From NCBI GenBank assembly GCA_021774995.1, contig JAJFIM010000314.1, positions 1 to 6,146 on the forward strand: a stretch of DNA of 6,146 nucleotides, given 5' to 3'. How positions within the stretch are numbered: position 1 is the stretch's first letter; each line of letters starts with the position of its first letter. The notes under the pieces are model-generated. The model saw only the letters and a program-made list of their open reading frames with translations. It was not told the DNA's origin and ran no database searches. Shown here piece by piece: positions 1-4,988 of the stretch. The position numbers were made by a program, and so were the translations under genes. The DNA comes from Alphaproteobacteria bacterium. Lineage in GTDB: Bacteria; Pseudomonadota; Alphaproteobacteria; SMXP01.

Positions 1-267
1 CCTCCGCCATCTTCAACTCAAATACAATATAGGCGCCGGTGAGTGTATTCCACCATATCTGCGTTGATTTGTCACCTGAAGCTCTGGGGTATCCCCGTTT
101 TAAGAAGGATTTTTCTTGAATCGCTCCGCTTATGAACGAGGCCAGGTCAAAACGGCCTTTGGTTGGCCTTTGCTGACGGTTAAAACTTTGCTTGCGTTAG
201 TGCATTCACCATATTTTTGATGTAAAAGTAGAGGTTGCTGAATTTAACTGAGCACAGAGGAACTCCA
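1..267. other. Intergenic leader upstream of rpsU
   Basis: No convincing coding region is visible here. The first nine bases, CCTCCGCCA, could be the 3' acceptor end of a tRNA cut by the window edge (acceptor strand, discriminator G, CCA; tRNA-Ser would fit), but nine bases cannot prove it. A short GGGG-TAT-CCCC hairpin at 86-96 followed by GTTTT could be a weak terminator for whatever lies upstream. A GGCC-N7-GGCC repeat at about 154-168 has no T-run after it. The right part holds the probable rpsU promoter and leader. Confidence 0.5.
188..217 (+). promoter_or_regulatory. Possible rpsU promoter
   Basis: TTGCTT (188-193), an 18-base spacer and TATTTT (212-217) form the best sigma70-like pair ahead of rpsU. 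Each box matches its consensus at about four of six positions. Transcription would start near 224, leaving a leader of about 44 bases with a Shine-Dalgarno site. The call is weak because the spacing is slightly long and other AT-rich hexamers are nearby. Confidence 0.3.
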
Positions 268-480
268 TTGGAAGTTTCAGTCAGGGACAACAACGTCGAT
301 CAGGCCCTCAAGGTCCTGAAAAAAAAGATGCAACGCGAGGGCACGTTTCGGGAAATGAAGCGGCGGCGGCATTATGAAAAACCGTCAGAAGTGCGTCAGC
401 GCAAAAAAGCCGAGGCCATCCGCCGATCGCGTAAATTGGCGCGCAAGCTGGTTCAAAGAGAGCTGGAAGGCAAAGCGTGA
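268..480 (+). CDS. rpsU: 30S ribosomal protein S21
   Basis: This is small-subunit ribosomal protein S21, which helps mRNA base-pair with 16S rRNA during initiation. The family signature is plain: VRDNNVDQALKVLKKKMQRE followed by FREMKRRRHYEKPSEVRQRKKAEAIRR and an Arg/Lys-rich C-terminus. I chose the TTG at 268, which gives 70 residues beginning MEVSVRDNN. It matches the usual S21 N-terminus and length, and AGAGGA (256-261) lies six bases upstream. An upstream in-frame TTG at 235 would add 11 residues not typical of the family and has no properly spaced ribosome site. The gene appears to be transcribed alone: another promoter follows before the next gene. Identification is secure; only the start is a judgement. 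Confidence 0.96.
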   Translation: MEVSVRDNNVDQALKVLKKKMQREGTFREMKRRRHYEKPSEVRQRKKAEAIRRSRKLARKLVQRELEGKA

Positions 481-551
481 GGCGTGAAGGCGCATAAATG
501 CCCTTTTTCCAAAGTCTTATCGGTTTCACGGCATATTGATTTCAGATCATT

Positions 552-580
552 TTGATCGCGTTAACAAAGGGGGCTAATAT
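552..580 (+). promoter_or_regulatory. Probable promoter of the antiporter gene
   Basis: TTGATC (552-557), a 17-base spacer and TAATAT (575-580) form a good sigma70-type promoter. Transcription would begin near 587, about 50 bases before the GTG start at 639. It suggests that the antiporter is transcribed independently of rpsU. Confidence 0.55.
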
Positions 581-638
581 AGCCGCCAGCGGGCCAGAAG
601 GGGTGTGTGGGGGCCTAAAAGAGTGCGGGGGAGTTTGA

Positions 639-1640
639 GTGCCGTATTTACTGATTGTGGGGGGTCTCGTTCTGCTGGGGAGTGGCGGAGAGGCCATTGT
701 GCGCGGCGCGGTTCAGCTTTCCGGGCGCTTGCATATTTCTCCGCTCCTGGTTGGCCTGTTCATTGTCGCATTGGGGACGTCCTCGCCTGAACTGGCGGTT
801 TCGATTCACGCCGTTCTTCAGGGTAAAGCCGATTTGGCCGTTGGCAATGTCATCGGCAGCAATATTTCCAATCTGCTTTTTGTGTTGCCGATGGGCGCGC
901 TGGTGTTTCCCATCGTTTGCTATCGCAATGTTTTGCAAAGAGATCTTGTGGTGATGCTGGCGACGACGGGTTTTTTGATCTGGCTGTCGTCCAGGGGGAT
1001 TGTCGGGCCTCTCCAAGGCGGGTTCTTGCTGGGGTTGCTGGCCCTTTATATTCTGTATGCGTTTGTGGAAGAAAAAATTCGCCAGGCCTCCGTGGGAACG
1101 TTGCAATTTAATATGGAAGTTCAGGCTGAGCGCGCCGCTCATGTTGACGGTTTAAGGCGCCATGGTTTTGGGTTTTTAGCCGATTTCGCCTGGCTGGCTG
1201 GCGGCGCCGGGGCTCTTTATTTCGGCTCGCGCTTTCTGGTGGACGGGGCGGTCGAGATCGCGTCTCTGCTGGGTGTATCGCAAGCGATGATTGGATTGAG
1301 CGTTGTGGCTATCGGCACCAGCCTGCCCGAACTGGCCACCGTCCTCGTCGCCTCATGGCGCAAACAGCCGGAAGTGGCCGTGGGCGGCGTCATCGGCAGT
1401 AATATTTTTAATATACTGGCTGTGCTGGGCGCCGCGACGTTTGCCGCGCCCGTTATTATTAATCCCCTTTTTGTTTCTTTCGACATGTGGGTCATGCTGG
1501 GCGCGGTCCTGATCGTCATACCGTTTATGTTAACCGCGTGGCGTATTTCGCGGGGTGAAGCCGTCATTTTGCTGAGCCTTTATGGGGCGTATTTATATGC
1601 TCTCTACAATCATCTTGATTTCAGCATTTTCGAGTTTTAA
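639..1640 (+). CDS. Calcium/sodium antiporter, CaCA family (YrbG-like)
   Basis: This is an inner-membrane cation exchanger of the K+-dependent Na+/Ca2+ exchanger-like branch, expected to move Ca2+ out against Na+ or H+. The 333-residue protein is almost entirely hydrophobic segments and shows the two inverted alpha repeats that define the superfamily. Alpha-1 has GTSSPEL at 46-52 and GNVIGSNISN at 69-78. Alpha-2 has GTSLPEL at 226-232 and GGVIGSNIFN at 249-258. The acidic residues in both PEL motifs are the expected ion ligands. A hydrophilic loop (about 143-175) separates the two halves, and the length is close to E. coli YrbG. The GTG start at 639 has GGGGGAG (626-632) six bases upstream. 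The true substrate cannot be read from the sequence. Confidence 0.93.
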   Translation: MPYLLIVGGLVLLGSGGEAIVRGAVQLSGRLHISPLLVGLFIVALGTSSPELAVSIHAVLQGKADLAVGNVIGSNISNLLFVLPMGALVFPIVCYRNVLQRDLVVMLATTGFLIWLSSRGIVGPLQGGFLLGLLALYILYAFVEEKIRQASVGTLQFNMEVQAERAAHVDGLRRHGFGFLADFAWLAGGAGALYFGSRFLVDGAVEIASLLGVSQAMIGLSVVAIGTSLPELATVLVASWRKQPEVAVGGVIGSNIFNILAVLGAATFAAPVIINPLFVSFDMWVMLGAVLIVIPFMLTAWRISRGEAVILLSLYGAYLYALYNHLDFSIFEF

Positions 1641-1659
1641 TCCGCCTCTTGGTCTAAGC

Positions 1660-1688
1660 GCCATGACTTGGCATGGCCTTTGCGTTTT
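1660..1688 (+). terminator. Possible rho-independent terminator
   Basis: GCCATG (1660-1665) and CATGGC (1672-1677) form a perfect six-pair stem with a six-base loop, followed by CTTTGCGTTTT. It lies 20 bases after the antiporter stop. The interrupted T-tract makes it a weak or partial terminator. Because it ends 18 bases before the next start, it might instead act as an RNA structure in the transglycosylase leader. Confidence 0.35.
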
Positions 1689-1706
1689 GTATGGCCGGAG
1701 AGAAAA

Positions 1707-2618
1707 ATGGTCGCCATACAAACTGCAAATTCACCCAAAATAGTGGTCGCGGCGTTAGCGCAAGCCAGCCGGCGCACGGGCGCTGATTTTGACTATTTAC
1801 TGAAGACGGCGCAGCGCGAGAGCGGGCTAAAAACACAAGCAAAAGCAAAGACTTCATCCGCCGCCGGGCTATTTCAATTCATTGAGCAGACGTGGCTTGA
1901 AGTTGCCCGGAAATATGGCGTGGAGGCCGGGATAGGCCCTTTGTCTGACCAAATTTCAACCAACGCCAAGGGTAGGCATTATGTGTCTGATCCGGCGGTA
2001 AAGCAGGAAATTCTTGCCCTGCGCCACGATGCGTCACTGTCGGCGTTCATGGCGGGCAAGATGACGCAAGAAAGTAAAATGCGGCTGGAGAAGGCTATCG
2101 CGCGCCCGCTGAAGGACAATGAACTCTATGCGGCGCATTTCCTGGGCGTGAAGGGGGCGGTATCCTTACTCAAAGCCGTGGACAGCACGCCGGAAGCCGC
2201 CGCCGCCGGACTGTTTCCGGGCGCGGCGCGCGCTAACAGGCGCTTGTTCTATGACGGCGCCGGGTCACCTCAAACGGTGGCGCAGCTCTACGAGACGTTG
2301 ACGGGCGCGCCCCCCGGCGCGGCGACTGAAACGCCGGCAACGCAAAAAAGATCAATGCCGTCTTATTTTCCTCCCGCCGCGCGCACCGGGCGCGCTGCCG
2401 CCCTCTATCAACCATCGCCGGGACAAATCTTAGACAAACGCGCTCCGTCCGCCACGCTTTACCAACAAGCGGCGCGGTCCTCTTTGCCTTCGCTGCGCCC
2501 GGAACTTGCCGGGATCTTCGATGCGCGCCTTTTGTTGTCGGCGCCTGTTTTGGATATTCTTTCGGCTTTGGATATGAAGCCCAAAGGAACGGTTGCGGCG
2601 TATCAACGTAATGAGTAA
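1707..2618 (+). CDS. Lytic transglycosylase, SLT domain
   Basis: This is a peptidoglycan lytic transglycosylase-like protein of 303 residues, of a type I associate with alphaproteobacteria. The SLT/lysozyme-like core spans about 25-150. The probable catalytic Glu38 lies in RESGL, the glycan-cleft motif AAGLFQF is at 52-58, and ELYAAHFLG is at 139-147. A conserved-looking region through about 200 (GLFPGAARANRRLFYD, TVAQLYETLTG) is followed by a Pro/Ala-rich, poorly ordered tail. No signal peptide or membrane segment is visible, so export would need another route or a role on cytoplasm-side targets. The ATG at 1707 is preferred because GGAG (1697-1700) precedes it by six bases; a TTG at 1668 would add 13 unlikely residues. 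The TAA stop (2616-2618) lies inside the target duplication of the adjoining transposon, which left this reading frame intact. Confidence 0.85.
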   Translation: MVAIQTANSPKIVVAALAQASRRTGADFDYLLKTAQRESGLKTQAKAKTSSAAGLFQFIEQTWLEVARKYGVEAGIGPLSDQISTNAKGRHYVSDPAVKQEILALRHDASLSAFMAGKMTQESKMRLEKAIARPLKDNELYAAHFLGVKGAVSLLKAVDSTPEAAAAGLFPGAARANRRLFYDGAGSPQTVAQLYETLTGAPPGAATETPATQKRSMPSYFPPAARTGRAAALYQPSPGQILDKRAPSATLYQQAARSSLPSLRPELAGIFDARLLLSAPVLDILSALDMKPKGTVAAYQRNE

Positions 2619-2621
2619 ATA
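2614..2621. repeat. Target-site duplication, left copy
   Basis: AGTAAATA directly abuts the left terminus of the transposon and is repeated exactly at 5880-5887. Flanking bases do not extend the match, so the duplication is exactly 8 bp, within the range for IS1-type transposition. It contains the stop codon of the transglycosylase gene. Confidence 0.93.
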
Positions 2622-2642
2622 GGCAGTGTCTCAGTTTGAAAT
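2622..2642 (+). repeat. Left terminal inverted repeat
   Basis: The repeat begins GGCAGTGTCTCAG and ends TTTGAAAT. It matches the reverse complement of 5859-5879 at 20 of 21 positions; the only difference is the third base (C here, T at the other end). The likely -35 box of the passenger operon starts at the very next base, 2643. Confidence 0.95.
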
Positions 2643-2671
2643 TTGACGTTCAATCCAGCCGTTCCTATGTT
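2643..2671 (+). promoter_or_regulatory. Inward promoter at the left end of the transposon
   Basis: TTGACG (2643-2648), a 17-base spacer and TATGTT (2666-2671) form a good sigma70-type promoter reading into the element. Transcription would start near 2678, about 22 bases before the ATG of the first passenger gene. A palindrome at 2671-2690 overlaps the last base of the -10 box and the start site, as expected for an operator. Confidence 0.55.
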
Positions 2672-2690
2672 ATGCTTAGCGCAAAGCATA
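2671..2690 (+). promoter_or_regulatory. Palindrome at the first passenger promoter (possible operator)
   Basis: TATGCTT (2671-2677) and AAGCATA (2684-2690) are perfect 7-bp inverted arms around AGCGCA. They cover the end of the -10 box and the transcription start, immediately before the Shine-Dalgarno AGGAG (2690-2694). The site could be an operator for one of the element's own DNA-binding proteins or, less likely, an RNA hairpin in the leader. Confidence 0.45.
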
Positions 2691-2699
2691 GGAGAACGT

Positions 2700-2891
2700 A
2701 TGGCATTGGCTGACGATATATTAGAAATGGTGGGGCGTCGATCTGATTTGACGGAAGCCGCTTTGGCAGAGGCTCTTTTCGGAGCGTCCGCTTGCCGACG
2801 CCTGATCAAGCAAGGGAAACTGCAACGACACGGTGTAGGAGGCGCATCAGACCCCTTCACATATTCGTTGACTGGAAAGCATCATGCCTAA
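2700..2891 (+). CDS. Small winged-helix-like protein (63 aa)
   Basis: This is the first passenger gene of the transposon. I do not recognise a named family. The layout suggests a winged helix-turn-helix DNA-binding protein: a first helix at about 2-14, a helix LTEAALAEALFG (16-27), then CRRLIKQGKLQRHG (31-44) leading into a glycine-rich wing and a beta strand ending FTYSLT. The ATG at 2700 follows AGGAG (2690-2694) by five bases. An in-frame TTG at 2643 would lie inside the promoter and is rejected. The gene overlaps the next one by 8 bases, so the two are probably translated together. It may be a regulator of the element's own promoters; that role is inferred from its small size and position only. 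Confidence 0.7.
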   Translation: MALADDILEMVGRRSDLTEAALAEALFGASACRRLIKQGKLQRHGVGGASDPFTYSLTGKHHA

Positions 2892-3111
2892 AGGCCCCAA
2901 AGGACAGAAACGACCAGCCGATGTTATCGGAGCTGCCGTTATGGTTGCCAAGATCGCTACCGGTGAAGAAGAAGAAAAAACTGAGACGCTACCGAAAAGC
3001 GCGGCTGCAACCCTTGGCAGTTTGGGCGGGAAGGCCCGTGCGAAGAATATGAGCGCGGAACGCCGGTCAGAGATTGCCAAGAAGGCTGCTGAAAAACGCT
3101 GGAAGAAATAG
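2884..3111 (+). CDS. Small basic protein of the 'MPKGPxGQKRPADVIG' type (75 aa)
   Basis: The N-terminus MPKGPKGQKRPADVIGAAV and the C-terminal half GSLGGKARAKNMSAERRSEIAKKAAEKRW resemble short, highly basic proteins I recall from plasmids and other mobile or accessory regions. Those are sometimes annotated as RNA-binding proteins or transcriptional regulators, usually without experimental proof. A Glu-rich stretch (28-34) separates the two halves, and the C-terminus looks helical with a Lys/Arg face suited to nucleic acid. The ATG overlaps the stop of the previous gene (ATGCCTAA), with GGAA a few bases upstream, so translation is probably coupled. The gene ends only five bases before the next promoter's -35 box. 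Function is unproven; nucleic-acid binding is an inference from charge. Confidence 0.75.
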   Translation: MPKGPKGQKRPADVIGAAVMVAKIATGEEEEKTETLPKSAAATLGSLGGKARAKNMSAERRSEIAKKAAEKRWKK

Positions 3112-3115
3112 GCCG

Positions 3116-3144
3116 TTGACAATCCCAATGTTACGTTTTAAAGC
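3116..3144 (+). promoter_or_regulatory. Promoter candidate of the XRE-ImmA/IrrE operon
   Basis: A perfect -35 box TTGACA (3116-3121) lies immediately after the 75-aa gene. With a 17-base spacer, the -10 position is TAAAGC (3139-3144), a poor match that would suit an activated or tightly controlled promoter. The left arm of a large palindrome fills most of the spacer, so a protein bound there would block RNA polymerase. Confidence 0.45.
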
Positions 3145-3169
3145 ATTAATTAATTGCTCAAAACGTAAC
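3130..3169 (+). promoter_or_regulatory. 40-bp dyad, probable operator
   Basis: GTTACGTTTT (3130-3139) and AAAACGTAAC (3160-3169) are perfect 10-bp inverted arms. The centre ATTAATTAAT (3145-3154) is itself a perfect palindrome on the same axis. Arm centres are 30 bp apart, about three helical turns, which suits a protein bound to one DNA face. The site overlaps the promoter spacer and ends one base before the Shine-Dalgarno GGAG (3170-3173). A natural ligand is the XRE protein encoded at 3835, by autoregulation (inference). In read-through RNA from the left promoter the arms could also fold and hide the ribosome site. Confidence 0.65.
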
Positions 3170-3181
3170 GGAGTCCGAATA

Positions 3182-3832
3182 ATGCCGAAACCAGTTCTGA
3201 TAGAAGATTTTGAAGTCATTCCCCGCCTTATTGAACTTGGTCTTCCTAAAGAGGTCGCTCTTGATATTCTTGATAGGGCCGTTGGTGAGCGGGCGCGTGT
3301 TAACGCCAATGATCCTGTTAGTACCCCCGGAAATGAAATGCGGCGCTGGCTCACTCGCTATCTGCGTGAAAGCAAAGAACTTAAAGCCCTTGGATGGGTT
3401 TCATGCGCGCACGAACAACTTGAAGGTATCCGTAATGATGGCCTGAAAATTAAACTTGTTCCGCTCAATACTGATGTTCGGGCAGGTATGCCGTCAAAAG
3501 AGCCAGTTAGTGTTTCTGACAAGGGTCCAAAAGTGGTAAAGGCGATCAAGGGTAATGAAGACCGCAGGCAAGCTAGCTTGTTTACTGAGACCGAATCTGC
3601 GCCTGACCCATTATCTGATTATGACTTTCTGTATTATTGCGTTCATGCGAGCGACAAGAGCCTATCTGCGGAAATATCCAGACCTAGCGGGTTGGTGAAG
3701 GGTTTTGTGGCACATTATTCAGAACGGATCATCTTGTGCCAACCTGGAGAAAAGTCTGGATTGCGTCGGCCAAGCCCCGTTTCAGAGGACTTCGCAGAAG
3801 TTGAAAAGCCAACGGTAATTCGCAAGGGATAA
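3182..3832 (+). CDS. Uncharacterised protein paired with XRE-ImmA/IrrE gene (216 aa)
   Basis: I cannot name this protein. It is soluble, with no signal peptide or membrane segment. An N-terminal helical part (7-72; IPRLIELGLPKEVALDILDRAV, then NEMRRWLTRYLRE) leads into GWVSCAHEQLEGIRNDGLKIKLVP (71-94). A polar, Lys-rich linker (100-140) follows, then a compact C-terminal part (145-188) with YDFLYYCVHASDKSLSAEISRP and SERIILCQPG. Proteins with a similar ending occur, as I recall, among uncharacterised accessory proteins of Proteobacteria. The ATG at 3182 has GGAG (3170-3173) eight bases upstream; an upstream extension to 3074 would cross the promoter and palindrome and is rejected. It is followed after two bases by the XRE-ImmA/IrrE gene, so it is probably a functional partner, for example the substrate, toxin or antitoxin. 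That is inference from position. Confidence 0.72.
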   Translation: MPKPVLIEDFEVIPRLIELGLPKEVALDILDRAVGERARVNANDPVSTPGNEMRRWLTRYLRESKELKALGWVSCAHEQLEGIRNDGLKIKLVPLNTDVRAGMPSKEPVSVSDKGPKVVKAIKGNEDRRQASLFTETESAPDPLSDYDFLYYCVHASDKSLSAEISRPSGLVKGFVAHYSERIILCQPGEKSGLRRPSPVSEDFAEVEKPTVIRKG

Positions 3833-3834
3833 AT

Positions 3835-4941
3835 ATGTTTAATCCAATGCGCCTAGTCATCGCCCGCGAACGCAGGGCGAAGACCAAGAAAGGATTCGCC
3901 GATGAGGTTGGTCTCACTTCCCAGACTATTTTTCGCTATGAAAGTGGTGAGCAAATTCCGCCTATTGAGACAGTGGAGAAATTTGCGTCGGTTCTCGAAT
4001 TTCCCGTCAGTTTCTTTTTCGGAGCCGATGTTGAATACCCGCGTCGTGACAACGCTAGCTTTCGAGGCTTAGCTAGTAAAAGCGGGAAAATTATGGACGC
4101 CGCGTTAGCATCTGGCGCAATGGCCTATCTGTTTGACGATTGGGTTTGGGAGATTGACCGTTACACACGAATTGAGCCGAACCTTCCTGATCTTGGTGGA
4201 GGCATTGCCCCAGATGTAGCCGCGCAAATAATTAGGGAGCAATGGCGACTGGGCGACAAACCAATCGAAAATATGGTGCACTTACTCGAGGCAAAAGGTA
4301 TTCGGGTTTTCTCTCTCGCCGAAAATACAAAAGACGTGGATGCTTTTTCAGTCTGGCGAGATGACGTCCCTTACATTTTTTTAAATAGGTTTAAATCTGC
4401 GGAACGAAGTAGGTTTGATGCAGCACACGAATTGGCCCATCTGTGCTTAGACAAGCATGGCGGTGCGGCGGCGATTCACAAAAATAGCCCTGTTGAAGCA
4501 ATTGCCAATTCTTTTGCTGGTGCCTTTTTAATGCCAGAAGCGGATATGCGCTCCGTTATCACTTCCACTATCTATAGCGTAGATGATCTACTTACTTATA
4601 AGCCGAGGTGGAGAGTTTCAGCTGCTGCGTTGACTTACCGCGCGCACGAGCTTGGGTTGATCAACGATGGCCGAAGCAATTCACTCTACGTAGAGATGTC
4701 GCGTCGTGGATGGTTGAAGAATGAGCCTAATGGGATTGCACGGGAACAATCAAATATTTGGCAAGAAATCATGGATGATCTGCGGGATCACAAGGTTACA
4801 AAAGCCGATATCGCGCTCGAGATTGGGGTTCCAATCCCAGAAATTGAAGCGCTGCTATTTGGGTTAGCCAATATGGTCACGATAGAAGGCGAAGGGAACC
4901 GAACGCCTCCGAGAAAAGTTGATCTGCGACTAGTTTCATAA
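3835..4941 (+). CDS. XRE-family regulator fused to ImmA/IrrE metallopeptidase
   Basis: This 368-residue protein joins a DNA-binding domain to a zinc protease (COG2856-type). The N-terminal XRE helix-turn-helix covers about 4-62 (FADEVGLTSQTIFRYESGEQIPPIETVEKFASVL). The ImmA/IrrE domain covers about 125-275. Its zinc motif HELAH has His198, Glu199 and His202, and the downstream EAIANSFAGAFLMP supplies the probable third ligand, Glu221. The C-terminal 90 residues are less conserved in type and include a second helical segment. Related proteins act as regulators that cleave or control a partner repressor in phages, ICEBs1-like elements and the Deinococcus damage response. The ATG at 3835 follows AAGGGA (3824-3829) by five bases and the upstream stop by two. 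The stop shares its last base with a potential transposase start, TAATG. Autoregulation through the 3130-3169 dyad is likely but inferred. Confidence 0.9.
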   Translation: MFNPMRLVIARERRAKTKKGFADEVGLTSQTIFRYESGEQIPPIETVEKFASVLEFPVSFFFGADVEYPRRDNASFRGLASKSGKIMDAALASGAMAYLFDDWVWEIDRYTRIEPNLPDLGGGIAPDVAAQIIREQWRLGDKPIENMVHLLEAKGIRVFSLAENTKDVDAFSVWRDDVPYIFLNRFKSAERSRFDAAHELAHLCLDKHGGAAAIHKNSPVEAIANSFAGAFLMPEADMRSVITSTIYSVDDLLTYKPRWRVSAAALTYRAHELGLINDGRSNSLYVEMSRRGWLKNEPNGIAREQSNIWQEIMDDLRDHKVTKADIALEIGVPIPEIEALLFGLANMVTIEGEGNRTPPRKVDLRLVS

Positions 4942-4950
4942 TGAATATAT

Positions 4951-4966
4951 TGCTTGACGGCAAGCA
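4951..4966 (+). promoter_or_regulatory. Palindrome over the transposase promoter -35 box
   Basis: TGCTTG (4951-4956) and CAAGCA (4961-4966) are perfect 6-bp arms around ACGG. They overlap the -35 hexamer at 4954-4959, so a bound protein would shut the promoter. In read-through RNA the same bases form a tight four-base-loop hairpin between the two candidate transposase starts, which could limit translation of the transposase. Confidence 0.5.
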
Positions 4967-4982
4967 TAAAAGTTCATATAAG
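4954..4982 (+). promoter_or_regulatory. Transposase promoter giving a leaderless transcript
   Basis: TTGACG (4954-4959), a 17-base spacer and TATAAG (4977-4982) match consensus at five of six positions in each box with ideal spacing. It is the best sigma70-like promoter in the window. Counting from the -10 box puts transcription start at about 4989, exactly the A of the ATG at which the conserved transposase begins. The mRNA would therefore have little or no leader. Confidence 0.6.
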
Positions 4983-4988
4983 AAGGGC

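Noticed and set aside
488..507. Terminator after rpsU
   Set aside because: The GGC/ATGCC pairing before CTTTTT needs a bulge and a two-base loop or leaves only three pairs, too weak to call.
648..1142. Long minus-strand reading frame inside the antiporter gene
   Set aside because: It lies antisense to a clearly conserved membrane protein, its product is Gln/Asn/Arg-rich with no recognisable domain, and it has no promoter or ribosome site.
1217..1567. Minus-strand reading frame of 116 residues
   Set aside because: Shadow of the antiporter alpha-2 half; no family features and no start signals.
3074..3181. N-terminal extension of the 216-aa protein
   Set aside because: It would run through the end of the previous gene, the TTGACA box and the 40-bp dyad, whereas GGAG followed by the ATG at 3182 is well spaced.
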